A stretch of DNA of 64,000 nucleotides. It comes from Streptomyces sp. ATexAB-D23 (GTDB lineage: Bacteria > Actinomycetota > Actinomycetes > Streptomycetales > Streptomycetaceae). Below the pieces are notes generated by a model, which did no database searches, was not told the origin of the DNA, and saw only the letters and a program-made list of their open reading frames with translations. The position numbers and the translations under genes are program-made. Below, piece after piece: positions 7,929-16,590 of this stretch; positions within the stretch are counted from its first letter, which is position 1, and every line of letters starts with the position of its first letter. The stretch covers positions 310,001 to 374,000 of the forward strand of contig NZ_KB892002.1 of assembly GCF_000373645.1 (NCBI RefSeq), read 5' to 3'.

Positions 7929-9209
7929 GTGCCAGCTCTCAAGAAGGCCGCGCTCGCGGTCACCTCTGCCATTCTGCTGTCCGCTTTTGTCGTTACGCCT
8001 GCTTCGGCGGCCGACGGTGACACCGCCGACGACGCGCCCAAGCCGCCGTCGGGCATGTCCCAGATCGGGGGCGAGCAGCTCGGGCGGGCCGGTACCCAGG
8101 TCAATCTCGGCGCGGGGGCCCCGGTCCTGCCGAAGAAGCTGACGGGCCGGTCGTGGATGGTCTCGGACGCGGAGACGGGCGAGGTGCTCGCCTCGCACAA
8201 CCCGCACTGGCGGCTGCCCCCGGCCTCCACGCTGAAGATGCTCTTCGCGGACACCCTGCTCGGGGACCCGGCGCTCCTGCCCAAGACGCGGGAGTACACG
8301 GTCAAGGACGAGGACCTCGCCGGTATGGGCGAGGGCAGCAGCCTGGTGGGCATCAAGGAGGACCTCAGCTACACGGTGCACGACCTGTGGCTCGGGGTCT
8401 TCCTGCGTTCGGGGAACGACGCGGTGCACGTGCTGGCCTCGATGTACGGCGGGGTCCCGAAGACGGTCGACGCCATGCAGGCGCGGGCGGTCGAGCTCCA
8501 GGCGCTGGACACGCACGTGGTCTCGCCCGACGGGTACGACGCGCCGCGCCAGGTCTCCAGCGCGTACGACCTCTCGCTGTTCGCCCGCGACGGCCTGCAG
8601 AACGCGGACTTCCGCGAGTACTGCTCGACGGCGACCGCACAGTTCCCCGGCGAGAAGAAGAAGGGCAAGAAGCGCGAGAGCTTCGGCATCCAGAACACCA
8701 ACCGGCTGCTCACCGGGGCCGACGGCGTCGACGCGTACAAGGGCATCGCGGGCGTCAAGAACGGCTACACGACGCACGCCGGCAACACCTTCACGGGCGT
8801 CGCCGAGCGCAACGGCAAGGTGCTGCTCGTCACCGTCATGAACCCGTCGTCCAAGGAGACGCACGCCGTCTACAAGGAGGCGGCCAGCCTGCTGGACTGG
8901 GGGTTCGCCGCGAGCGGCAAGATCACCCCGGTGGGTGAGCTGGTCCCGCCGAAGTCCGCGGTGACCGGGACCGGCGCGGACACCGCCGGGGCGGGCAAGG
9001 GCGCCGAGGCCGGCTCGGCCGCGGGCTCCAAGGGCGGGAACGGACCGGACCGGGCGGCGAAGGCCGCGGCCACCACCGACGGCTCCAGCGGGGTCGGGAT
9101 CGCACTGGGCATCGTCGGCGGCGTGCTGGTCCTGCTGGCCGGCGGGGTGTTCCTGGTCAACCGGCGCTGGCCGCTGCCGGACCTGGTCCGTCGCCGTCCC
9201 CGCGCGTGA
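7929..9209 (+). CDS. D-alanyl-D-alanine carboxypeptidase (S11/PBP5 type)
   Basis: 426 residues from GTG at 7929, giving a clean signal peptide (KKAALAVTSAILLSAFVV, cut after ASA). Active-site motifs: S100-T-L-K103 (SxxK), S161-G-N163 (SxN) and K277-N-G279 where most penicillin-binding proteins have KTG. After a Gly/Ala-rich linker there is one C-terminal helix (GIALGIVGGVLVLLAGGVFLV) and a basic end, so the enzyme is tethered outside the membrane. It trims the terminal D-Ala from peptidoglycan stems. TATATT at 7896-7901 is a possible -10. Its last 53 nt overlap the convergent YihY gene. Confidence 0.9.
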   Translation: MPALKKAALAVTSAILLSAFVVTPASAADGDTADDAPKPPSGMSQIGGEQLGRAGTQVNLGAGAPVLPKKLTGRSWMVSDAETGEVLASHNPHWRLPPASTLKMLFADTLLGDPALLPKTREYTVKDEDLAGMGEGSSLVGIKEDLSYTVHDLWLGVFLRSGNDAVHVLASMYGGVPKTVDAMQARAVELQALDTHVVSPDGYDAPRQVSSAYDLSLFARDGLQNADFREYCSTATAQFPGEKKKGKKRESFGIQNTNRLLTGADGVDAYKGIAGVKNGYTTHAGNTFTGVAERNGKVLLVTVMNPSSKETHAVYKEAASLLDWGFAASGKITPVGELVPPKSAVTGTGADTAGAGKGAEAGSAAGSKGGNGPDRAAKAAATTDGSSGVGIALGIVGGVLVLLAGGVFLVNRRWPLPDLVRRRPRA

Positions 9210-10113
9210 CCTCCCGGGCGGCGGGCGCGGGGTCCTTCTCCGCGTCCACCGCCGGATCGTCCTCCTTGCTCGGCGTCGCCGTCCAGGCGGCGCAGAACAG
9301 CAGCAGCTTCGCCGTGAAGTTGATCCACAGCAGCAGGGCGATGGGCACCCCGAAGGCGCCGTACATGCTCTTGGACGCGACGCCCTTCATATAGCTGCCG
9401 AGCAGCAGCTTGAGCAGTTCGAACCCGACGGCGCCGAGCACCGCGGCCACCACCAGCCGGCGCCTCGGCGGTTCGACGGCCGGCAGCAGGGTCAGCAGGT
9501 AGAGCAGCAGCAGGAAGTCGGCGGCCACGGCCACCAGCAGGGCGGCGATCCGCAGCAGCACCCCGCCCGCGCCGTTCTCCGGGATGTCGAGCAGATCGGC
9601 GACCCAGCCCACGGCCACCGAGCCGACCGATGAGATCGCCAGGGTCACCAGGGCCGCGCCGCCCAGACCGAACAGCACCCCGGCGTCCTTGAGTTTGCGG
9701 ATGACCGGATTGCCCTGGTCCAGGTCGTCCATCTCCCAGACCGCGCGCAGACAGTCCCGCATCGAGCCGATCCAGCCGACACCGGTGAAGAGCAGCAGCG
9801 CACCGGCCACCAGACCGACCGTCCCGGCGTGCGCCACCAGGTTGTCGATGCCGAGCTGGTCGGAGATGCCGGGCACCTGATCGGCGATCTTGTCCTCGAT
9901 CTTGTCCAGCTGCTTGTCCGAGAGCAGCGCGGCACCGATCGCCGCGCCGACCGCGATCAGCGGGAACAGGGCGAGGAAGCTGATGAACGTGATCGCGGCG
10001 GCGAGCCTGGCCCAGTGGACCCGTACCAGCGTCTCGTAGCTGCGCCAGGCGTGTGTCTCCATCAGCCGGGAGACGAGTGGCCCGATGACGGGGAGTTTTT
10101 TCAGCCAGTCCAT
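9157..10113 (-). CDS. YihY/BrkB-family membrane protein
   Basis: 318 residues with about six hydrophobic segments; conserved family features include LARLAAAITFISFLALFPLI, GVGWIGSMRDCLRAVWEMD and YGAFGVPIALLLWINFTAKLLLFCAAW. The family was once misnamed ribonuclease BN; its real role is uncertain. The C-terminal ~40 residues are charged. Its 3' end overlaps the convergent carboxypeptidase gene by 53 nt. ATG start at 10113. Confidence 0.9.
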   Translation of the reverse strand: MDWLKKLPVIGPLVSRLMETHAWRSYETLVRVHWARLAAAITFISFLALFPLIAVGAAIGAALLSDKQLDKIEDKIADQVPGISDQLGIDNLVAHAGTVGLVAGALLLFTGVGWIGSMRDCLRAVWEMDDLDQGNPVIRKLKDAGVLFGLGGAALVTLAISSVGSVAVGWVADLLDIPENGAGGVLLRIAALLVAVAADFLLLLYLLTLLPAVEPPRRRLVVAAVLGAVGFELLKLLLGSYMKGVASKSMYGAFGVPIALLLWINFTAKLLLFCAAWTATPSKEDDPAVDAEKDPAPAAREVTRGDGDGPGPAAASAG

Positions 10114-10253
10114 GTCGTACGACTACCCTCCCCGCCCACGAAAACCGAAGCCCGGTGGGTGGTGGAGGAGATGACACTCTTTCAATCACCCATTTCGGTG
10201 AGTGCTGTAACAAATCCGGCAAAGGTGTTTTCCTGGACGATACGGTCACCCTC

Positions 10254-11597
10254 ATGTCTGTCGACACCGTGTCCCTGACCGGCTGGGGCCGCACCGCCCC
10301 GACGACCGCGCTGCGCTTTCGCCCCCGTAGTTACGAGGAGGCCGCGGCGACGGTGCTCGGCTGCGGGCCGCGCGGCTCGATCGCCCGCGGCCTCGGCCGG
10401 GCGCACGGCGACGCCGCGCAGAACGCCGGGGGTTCCGTCCTCGACATGACGGGCCTGAACCGCGTCCGGGCGATCGACGCGGCGTCCGGGCGCGTGGTGT
10501 GCGACGCGGGCGTCACCCTCCACCGGCTGCGCCAGGTGATGCTTCCGCTCGGCTGGTTCCTGCCGGTGACGCCCGGCGGCCGGTATGTGACTGTGGGCGG
10601 CGCGATCGGCTCCGACGCCCACGGCGACAACCACCGGGCGGCCGGCTCCTTCTCCCGGCATGTGGTGGAGTTCGCGCTGCTCACCGCCGACGGCCGGGTG
10701 CACGACGTCCGCCCCGGCACCCCGCTCTTCGACGCGACCGCCGGCGGCATGGGGCTGACCGGGGTGATCCTCTCGGCCACGCTCCGGTTCCGCCCCGTCG
10801 CCACGTCCCTGATGTCGGTCGACACCGAACGGGCCACCGGACTGGACGACCTGCTGGCCCGGATGGCACGGGGCGGCCACCACGCCTACGAGTACGCCCG
10901 CGTCGACCTCACCGCACGGGGCCGGGCGACCGGGCGCGGGGTTCTGGTCAGGGCGGACCACGCCCCCGTGGACGCGCTCCCGGCACACGACCGGCGCACA
11001 CCACTCACCGTCCGTGCGGTGCGGCGCCCCACCGCACTCCCCCTGCTGCCCGGTCTGCTCGGGCGGCTGTCCGCCACCGCGCTCAACGAGGTCGGCTACC
11101 GCTCGGCACCCCGGTCCCGCACCGGTGAGCTCCAGCCGGTCCCGGCCTTCTTCCACGCCCTGGACGCGACGCCCCACACCAACCGCGTCTCGGCCACGGG
11201 CGGCCTCGTGCACTACGAGTTCCTGGTCGGACACGGGCAGGAGGAGACGCTGCGCCGGATCGTCGGACGGATCGCCCGCAGCCGCTGCCCGTCCTTCCGT
11301 GCCGTGCTCAGGCGGTTCGGCGCGGGCGGCCCCGGCTGGCTGTCCTTCCCGGCCCCCGGCTGGAACCTCGCCCTCGACCTGCCGGCCGGCCTGCCGCGCC
11401 TCGCCCGCTTCCTCGACTCCCTGGACGAGGAGGTGGCGGCCGCGGGCGGCCGGATCTGCCTGACGGACGACTCCCGGCTGCGCCCCGACGCGCTCGCCGC
11501 GATGTACCCGCGGCTGCCCGAGTTCCGGGCGCTGCGGGCCGAGCTGGACCCGAACGGGGCCTTCCGCTCGGACCTGTCCCGCCGGCTGTCGTTGTGA
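10254..11597 (+). CDS. dprE1: FAD-linked decaprenylphosphoryl-beta-D-ribose 2-oxidase homologue (DprE1-like)
   Basis: 447 residues from ATG at 10254. The N-terminal PCMH-type FAD domain shows RGLGRAHGDAAQNAGG, VTVGGAIGSDAHGDNHRA and MGLTGVILSATLRF; the C-terminal half has VLRRFGAGGPGWLSFPAPGW. In mycobacteria DprE1 oxidises decaprenylphosphoryl ribose at C2 and DprE2 then reduces the keto sugar to arabinose; the next gene is the DprE2 homologue. The benzothiazinone-targeted cysteine of mycobacterial DprE1 (in WNxCxD) is alanine here (GWNLALD). TACGGT at 10241-10246 lies 7 nt before the ATG and there is no Shine-Dalgarno, so the mRNA may be leaderless. Acceptor lipid in this organism unknown. 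Confidence 0.87.
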   Translation: MSVDTVSLTGWGRTAPTTALRFRPRSYEEAAATVLGCGPRGSIARGLGRAHGDAAQNAGGSVLDMTGLNRVRAIDAASGRVVCDAGVTLHRLRQVMLPLGWFLPVTPGGRYVTVGGAIGSDAHGDNHRAAGSFSRHVVEFALLTADGRVHDVRPGTPLFDATAGGMGLTGVILSATLRFRPVATSLMSVDTERATGLDDLLARMARGGHHAYEYARVDLTARGRATGRGVLVRADHAPVDALPAHDRRTPLTVRAVRRPTALPLLPGLLGRLSATALNEVGYRSAPRSRTGELQPVPAFFHALDATPHTNRVSATGGLVHYEFLVGHGQEETLRRIVGRIARSRCPSFRAVLRRFGAGGPGWLSFPAPGWNLALDLPAGLPRLARFLDSLDEEVAAAGGRICLTDDSRLRPDALAAMYPRLPEFRALRAELDPNGAFRSDLSRRLSL

Positions 11598-11640
11598 ACG
11601 GCGCCCCCACTCCACCTCATCCCCTGTAAGGAGCGTTCCC

Positions 11641-12459
11641 GTGAAGGATGCCTTCGGTGCCCCGCAGTCCCTGCTCGTCCTCGGCGGCACGTCGGAGATC
11701 GGGCTCGCCACGGCACGCCGCCTGATCGCCCACCGCACCCGCACGGTCTGGCTGGCCGGCCGCCCCTCCCCCGCGCTGGACGCCGCCGCGGACGACCTGC
11801 GCGGGCGCGGGGCGTACGTGCAGACCGTCGCGTTCGACGCCCTGGACACCGCGTCCCACGAAACGGTCCTGGGCAAGATCTTCACCGAGGGCGACATCGA
11901 CATGGTGCTCCTCGCCTTCGGTATTCCGGGCGACCAGGAGCGCGACGAGGAGGAGCCGCTCGCCGCGGTCCGGGTCGCGCAGACGAACTACACCGGGGCG
12001 GTCTCCGCCGGGCTGGTGTGCGCCGGCGCGCTCCAGGCGCAGGGACACGGCTCGCTGGTGGTGCTGTCCTCGGTGGCCGGTGAGCGCGCCCGGCGCGCGG
12101 ACTTCATCTACGGATCGAGCAAGGCGGGCCTGGACGTGTTCACCCAGGGCCTCGGGGACGCGCTGCACGGCACGGGGGTGCACGTGATGGTGGTGCGCCC
12201 GGGGCTCGTGGTGCCGAACGCGGCGGCGGTCCGGGCGGCCGGGGGGCGGGGCGCCGGAGAACGGGGCGCCGGGGGGCCGCTCGCGACGATCCCGTTCACG
12301 CGCACACCGCTGGTGACGACGCCGGGCGCGGTCGCGGACGCGATCGTGACCGGGCTGCGGCGGCGTTCGGAGACGGTGTGGGTGCCGGGGGCGCTGCGGG
12401 CGGTGATGTCGGCGCTGCGGCACGTGCCGAGGCCGTTGTTCCGCCGCATGCCGGTGTGA
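11641..12459 (+). CDS. dprE2: short-chain dehydrogenase, decaprenylphosphoryl-2-keto-ribose reductase homologue (DprE2-like)
   Basis: 272 residues from GTG at 11641 with AAGGAG upstream. Rossmann motif LVLGGTSEIGLATARRL, catalytic SSVAGERARR...YGSSKAG (Ser, Tyr, Lys of SDR enzymes), and the DprE2-like IDMVLLAFGIPGDQ. It is 43 nt downstream of the DprE1 homologue, which fixes the pairing: together they would epimerise a polyprenylphosphoryl pentose by oxidation then NAD(P)H-dependent reduction. Ends 9 nt from the convergent RNA ligase-like gene. Confidence 0.87.
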   Translation: MKDAFGAPQSLLVLGGTSEIGLATARRLIAHRTRTVWLAGRPSPALDAAADDLRGRGAYVQTVAFDALDTASHETVLGKIFTEGDIDMVLLAFGIPGDQERDEEEPLAAVRVAQTNYTGAVSAGLVCAGALQAQGHGSLVVLSSVAGERARRADFIYGSSKAGLDVFTQGLGDALHGTGVHVMVVRPGLVVPNAAAVRAAGGRGAGERGAGGPLATIPFTRTPLVTTPGAVADAIVTGLRRRSETVWVPGALRAVMSALRHVPRPLFRRMPV

Positions 12460-12468
12460 GGGCGGCGC

Positions 12469-13059
12469 CTACGGCTGGAGCGAGGGCGCGTCGAGGGAGC
12501 TGCCGCTCTGGGCGGGGACGGCGGGGCCGATGCCGCCCGCCCCGAACGGGAACTCGTTGATCTTGCGCCAGACGAGGTCCGGCCCCTGCTCGTACAGGGC
12601 GAAGGAGCCGCAGGTCCAGGACGCCTCGTAGTCGGCGAGCTCCGCGTACGCCCGGTCCATCGCCGCCTCGGGGATGCCGTGGGCGACGGTGACGTGCGGG
12701 TGGTACGGGAACTGCAGCTCGCGCACCAGCGGTCCGGAGGCGTCCCGGACCCGCTTCTGGAGCCAGGAGCAGGCCGAGGCGCCCTCCACGACCTGGACGA
12801 AGACCACCGGCGAGAGCGGCCGGAAGGTGCCCGTGCCGGACAGCCGCATCGGGAAGGGGCGGCTGCCGGTCGCGATCGAGGCGAGATGCACCTCGATCGC
12901 GGGCAGCCGGGCCGCCTCCGCCTCGGTCGGCGGCAGGAGGGTGACGTGGGTGGGAATGCCGTGTGCGGCAGGGTCCCCGAAGCTCGCGCGCCGCTCCTGG
13001 AGCAGGCTGCCGTAGGGCTCCGGGACCGCGATCGAAACGCCGAGCGTTACGGTCCCCAC
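12469..13059 (-). CDS. 2'-5' RNA ligase / cyclic phosphodiesterase superfamily protein
   Basis: 196 residues from GTG at 13059, chosen because GAGGAG lies 6 nt upstream; an in-frame ATG at 13110 is less likely. The two HxTx motifs of the 2H superfamily are present: THVTLLPPT (~residue 40) and HPHVTVAHG (~125). Members cleave cyclic phosphates or ligate 2'-5' RNA ends; which reaction applies here cannot be said. It lies downstream of trpS on the same strand with a 106-nt gap. Confidence 0.85.
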   Translation of the reverse strand: MGTVTLGVSIAVPEPYGSLLQERRASFGDPAAHGIPTHVTLLPPTEAEAARLPAIEVHLASIATGSRPFPMRLSGTGTFRPLSPVVFVQVVEGASACSWLQKRVRDASGPLVRELQFPYHPHVTVAHGIPEAAMDRAYAELADYEASWTCGSFALYEQGPDLVWRKINEFPFGAGGIGPAVPAQSGSSLDAPSLQP

Positions 13060-13165
13060 GTCGTTCTCCTCAATCCTCGGTGGTCTGTTTTCAGCCAAGA
13101 CCGGCCGCAAGCTTCACGCCGCCAGTGTGCCGCCTGTGAGTGCCTCGCCGCCAGGGCCCTTGGAC

Positions 13166-14188
13166 TCAGTGCTTCGCCGGCAGAAGGCCCATCCGGTCGT
13201 AGGTCAGCGCCAGGGTCTCGGCGGCGACCGCCCGCGCCTTCTCCGCTCCCTTGGCCAGGATGGAGTCCAGCGTCTCGGTGTCGTCCAGATATTCCTGGGT
13301 GCGGGTGCGGAACGGTGTGACGAAGTCGACCATGACCTCGGCGAGGTCCGTCTTCAGCGCGCCGTAGCCCTTGCCCTCGTACTTCTGCTCCAGCTCCGGC
13401 ACGGTGGCGCCGGTGAGCGTCGAGTAGATGGTCAGCAGATTACTGACGCCCGGCTTCTCGGCCCGGTCGAAGCGGATCACCGTGTCGGTGTCGGTGACCG
13501 CGCTCTTCACCTTCTTGGCGGTGACCTTCGGCTCGTCCAGGAGGTTGATCAGACCCTTGGGGTTCGCCGTCGACTTGCTCATCTTGGCCGACGGGTCCTG
13601 GAGGTCGTAGATCTTCGCCGTCTCCTTGAGGATGTACGGGTCCGGGATGGTGAAGGTGTCCCCGTAGGTGCCGTTGAACCGCTCGGCGAGATTACGGGTC
13701 AGCTCCAGGTGCTGGCGCTGGTCCTCGCCCACCGGGACCTCGTCGGCCTGGTAGAGCAGGATGTCGGCGACCATCAGCATCGGGTAGGTGAACAGCCCCA
13801 CCGTGGTGCGGTCGGCCCCATGCCGGGCGGACTTGTCCTTGAACTGCGTCATCCGCGACGCCTCACCGAACCCGGCCAGGCAGTTCATGACCCAGCCCAG
13901 CTGCGCGTGCTCGGGCACATGGCTCTGGACGAACAGCGTGCAGCGCTCGGGGTCGAGCCCCGCGGCGAGCAGCTGGGCAACGGCGAGCCGGGTGTTGGCA
14001 CGCAGCTGCGCGGGGTCCTGGGCAACGGTGATCGCATGCAGGTCGACCACCATGTAGAAGGCGTCGTGGGACTCCTGCAGAGCCACCCACTGGCGGACCG
14101 CACCGAGATAGTTGCCGAGGTGGAACGAGCCTGCGGTGGGCTGGATTCCGGAGAGCACACGGGGACGTTCAGAGGCCATGGAAGTCAT
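13166..14188 (-). CDS. trpS: tryptophanyl-tRNA synthetase
   Basis: 340 residues, the usual length for bacterial class Ic Trp[21 protein letters not shown] carries the HIGH-type signature and [13 protein letters not shown] the KMSKS loop; [22 protein letters not shown] is the conserved family block. It charges tRNA-Trp in the cytoplasm. Start at 14188 (MTSMASERP) or at the second ATG, 14179. The neighbouring lipoprotein genes are on the same strand, 81 nt upstream, but look like a separate operon. Confidence 0.97.
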   Translation of the reverse strand: MTSMASERPRVLSGIQPTAGSFHLGNYLGAVRQWVALQESHDAFYMVVDLHAITVAQDPAQLRANTRLAVAQLLAAGLDPERCTLFVQSHVPEHAQLGWVMNCLAGFGEASRMTQFKDKSARHGADRTTVGLFTYPMLMVADILLYQADEVPVGEDQRQHLELTRNLAERFNGTYGDTFTIPDPYILKETAKIYDLQDPSAKMSKSTANPKGLINLLDEPKVTAKKVKSAVTDTDTVIRFDRAEKPGVSNLLTIYSTLTGATVPELEQKYEGKGYGALKTDLAEVMVDFVTPFRTRTQEYLDDTETLDSILAKGAEKARAVAAETLALTYDRMGLLPAKH

Positions 14189-14236
14189 TGTCTCAGGTGC
14201 GCGAGGCTTCGCGGGCAGCCGGTGGAGGAAAGGCGC

Positions 14237-14271
14237 GAGGACGCCGAGGGCGTGGCGCGGTCCGCGTCCTC
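14237..14271 (-). terminator. possible terminator at the end of the lipoprotein operon
   Basis: GAGGACGC (14237-14244) pairs with GCGTCCTC (14264-14271) around a 19-nt loop; the hairpin includes the stop codon of the downstream lipoprotein. It would separate the operon from trpS. Weak because of the long loop. Confidence 0.4.
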
Positions 14272-14740
14272 AGCTCCGCTGCCCCTGGCCTGTAGGGGGC
14301 AGGACGACACCTTTGAGGGCCTTGGCGACCTGCGGGGCGAACACGGGATAGGTGACCCGGATGTACCAGTTGCCCGCAGCCACGATGGTGTGGCTGAACG
14401 GGGGCTCGCGTCTGCCGGCGATGGAGTCGCCGATGTCGTCACGGCTGAATCTGGCAGGGTCGAGTACATGGATCTGGTTCTCCACCTCCGTGCCCATGAT
14501 TTCGACAACGCAGTCGAGCCCCGAGCCGAAATTCGCCCGTGCGCGACGAAGAAGCCTGCACTCAAGCCCACCATCACCCATGGCCTCCATCACATCGTCC
14601 GCAGTGGCGTACACGGGCTGGGTGGGAACACTGCTCGGCATCGGGACTCGCGGACGGGAACTATTGGTATCCGCCGGGCCGCAGGCAGTGAGACCGGCGG
14701 CAAGAACGAGGAACGCGAGAACGAAGCTCGTCTTCTTCAT
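14270..14740 (-). CDS. lipoprotein, downstream copy of a tandem duplication; candidate immunity protein
   Basis: 156 residues. MKKTSFVLAFLVLAAGLTAC is a lipoprotein signal with lipobox LTAC (Cys20). The mature part starts with a short Ser/Pro-rich linker and is one small domain (TADDVMEAMGDGGLECRLL ... YPVFAPQVAKALKG) with two further cysteines that could pair. It is ~88% identical by eye to the adjacent upstream lipoprotein. Separated from it by only GTAC between TGA and ATG, so translation is probably coupled. No family recognised. Position after a WXG/lysozyme-like gene suggests cell-wall-side protection against that protein; this is inference. Confidence 0.85.
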   Translation of the reverse strand: MKKTSFVLAFLVLAAGLTACGPADTNSSRPRVPMPSSVPTQPVYATADDVMEAMGDGGLECRLLRRARANFGSGLDCVVEIMGTEVENQIHVLDPARFSRDDIGDSIAGRREPPFSHTIVAAGNWYIRVTYPVFAPQVAKALKGVVLPPTGQGQRS

Positions 14741-14744
14741 GTAC

Positions 14745-15227
14745 TCAACCGGTCCCGGGAGACGTCGACTGCCCCCGGCCTGTAGGCGGCAGGACCACAC
14801 CCTTGACAGCCTTGGCGACCTGCGGGGCGAACACGGGATACCTGACCCAGATGAACCAGTTGCCCGCAGCCACGATCGTGTGTCTGTACACCTCGCGCCC
14901 GACAGCGATGGAGTCGCCGACGTCGTCACGACTGAACCTGGCAGGGTCGAGTACCTGGATCTCGTTCTCCACCTCCGCTCCCATGATTTCGACAACGCAG
15001 TCGAGTCCCGAGCCGAAGTTGGCGCGTGCGCGACGAAGAAGCCTGCACTCAAGCCCACCATCACCCATGGCCTCCATCACATCGTCCGCCGTAGCAAACA
15101 CAGGCTCCGTGGGAACACTGCTCGGCATCGGGACTCGCGGACGGGAACTATTGGTATCCGCCGGGCCGCAGGCAGTGAAACCGGCGGCAAGAACGAGGAA
15201 CGCGAGAACGAAGCTCGTCTTCTTCAT
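14745..15227 (-). CDS. lipoprotein, upstream copy of a tandem duplication; candidate immunity protein
   Basis: 160 residues; signal MKKTSFVLAFLVLAAGFTAC with lipobox FTAC. Nearly identical to the following lipoprotein apart from a divergent patch after DDVGDSIA, a one-residue gap and a 4-6 residue longer tail. The start lies 4 nt (GTAC) after the TGA of the WXG/lysozyme-like gene, which argues for co-translation of effector and lipoprotein. The intact reading frame and the conserved central 35 residues show both copies are under selection. No known domain recognised. Confidence 0.85.
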   Translation of the reverse strand: MKKTSFVLAFLVLAAGFTACGPADTNSSRPRVPMPSSVPTEPVFATADDVMEAMGDGGLECRLLRRARANFGSGLDCVVEIMGAEVENEIQVLDPARFSRDDVGDSIAVGREVYRHTIVAAGNWFIWVRYPVFAPQVAKAVKGVVLPPTGRGQSTSPGTG

Positions 15228-15231
15228 GTAC

Positions 15232-16590
15232 TCAGTTGTTCCCAGGGGGTGTTGGCGCCGGTCCGGGGCTGGGTGACGGCGTTCCTGGTTCGGGATCACC
15301 ACTGCCGTTCCCTGTCGTGGGACCGCCCGCCGCGTAGATCGGCTCGATGGAAACATGGTGTCCTGCGGGTGTGTCCGACTCCAGTTGCCGGATCGCCTTG
15401 GCACGCTCTTCGTCGCTCAGCGCGTTCCAGGCCATCGCGTCATCGAGGTGGGGCTCAAGCCTGTCCCAGTTCTCCCCCCGGACCTTGATGTCGGCCCCTC
15501 GCGCTCCGGACTCGTCACCGTACTGCTCGTTCTTCTCCCGGACGTCCGGGGTGTCCGCGGCATAGAGCGTGAACAGCTGCTTGTCGGTCTCAGCACCGTA
15601 AGGCCGCCCCTGCAACTCCTTGAGGTGATAGGCGCTCAGCCGGATGTCTTCATCGGGATTCTCCTCGATGTACTTGGTGAGCTGCGAGTCGTTGAGGTCC
15701 GCGAGATACGTACCGTCCGAGAGCATGAACGCTCCCCGATTGTTCGTGATGACCGCTCTCGCGGTCTCCAGCTTCATGTGCGTAATGCCGAGCGACTTGT
15801 CCGGCTTGACGGTCTGCTGAAGCGACCAGTCGAAGAACCGGCCGAACGAGCTGAGCGGCCCTCGCAGGCTGGGGTTGTGGTTCTGGTACCACTGCTGCTC
15901 CTGCCAGAGAATGGCGAGCAGCAGTTTTCTGCTCATGCCGGTCTCGCGGGCGGCTCTGTCCACCGCGGCCAGCTGGGCGGGCGACACGTTGACCGGGTGC
16001 AGCCCGTCCGTTCCGCCGGCCAGACGCAGCGCGATACTCAACGGGCTGTCGCCGTCGAGCGCCTCCTTGACGAGCTTGGGGTCGGCGATGTCCGTGAGCC
16101 CCTCGACGGTCCGCAGGGCTCGCGCCGCATCGACATCGGCACGGCTCGCCTTCGCCAGGGCGTCGTCGATGATGCCCTGGGCGTGCTGCACTGGTTCCAG
16201 GTGCTCCGTGCTGCCTGCCGGCACGGCCACGGTCTTGGCCAACTGCACGCGCCCGCTGTCGTCGACCTTCAGCTCATGGGTGCGGGCGTAGTCGAGGGCG
16301 CCGGTCAGGTCGCGCTGTGCGTCGGTGATGTCGTCGGCCAGGCCGTCGTAGGCCCTTGCCATGGCGCGCAGCGCCATGGACGCCGCCTCGTAGTCGTCGG
16401 CGTGCTTCACGAAACGGCCGCGGGCCGCGCGCCCGGTGTCTCCCACCCAACACTGCCCGAGTGTGGAAGCGACTTCGTCCCGGGCGTAGGAGCTGATGCC
16501 TTCGCATTGCTTCGCAGCTGCGATTGCGTCATCGGCGGCATCCCGCCACTTGCCGGGCTGGGCGCTGCTCAGTTCACCGACCGAGACCAT
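15232..16590 (-). CDS. WXG100-like protein with lysozyme/transglycosylase-like region, candidate secreted effector
   Basis: 452 residues. Residues 1-110 are helical with LGQCWVGDTGRAARGRF, a W-x-G turn as in ESX/type VII secreted proteins. Residues ~140-195 look like a linker helix region. Residues ~205-330 contain LLLAILWQEQQWYQ (E231 as possible catalytic acid) and KSLGITHMKLETARAV, which resembles the Glu and G-x-Q-x-x-P-x-T-A blocks of lytic transglycosylases. The last 30 residues are a Pro/Ser/Gly linker-like tail. No Sec signal. It overlaps the upstream small WXG-like gene by one base (TGATG) and is followed 4 nt later by two lipoproteins. Muramidase activity is an inference from short motifs. 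Confidence 0.75.
   Translation of the reverse strand: MVSVGELSSAQPGKWRDAADDAIAAAKQCEGISSYARDEVASTLGQCWVGDTGRAARGRFVKHADDYEAASMALRAMARAYDGLADDITDAQRDLTGALDYARTHELKVDDSGRVQLAKTVAVPAGSTEHLEPVQHAQGIIDDALAKASRADVDAARALRTVEGLTDIADPKLVKEALDGDSPLSIALRLAGGTDGLHPVNVSPAQLAAVDRAARETGMSRKLLLAILWQEQQWYQNHNPSLRGPLSSFGRFFDWSLQQTVKPDKSLGITHMKLETARAVITNNRGAFMLSDGTYLADLNDSQLTKYIEENPDEDIRLSAYHLKELQGRPYGAETDKQLFTLYAADTPDVREKNEQYGDESGARGADIKVRGENWDRLEPHLDDAMAWNALSDEERAKAIRQLESDTPAGHHVSIEPIYAAGGPTTGNGSGDPEPGTPSPSPGPAPTPPGNN

Larger units (their letters stand above)
14270..15240. repeat. ~487-bp tandem gene duplication
   Basis: The two lipoprotein genes are direct tandem copies with an offset of 487 bp (for example the 5' ends at 14740 and 15227), and the junction TGA-GTAC-ATG is the same in both. 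Divergence is concentrated in one patch at about two thirds of the gene. Confidence 0.85.
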
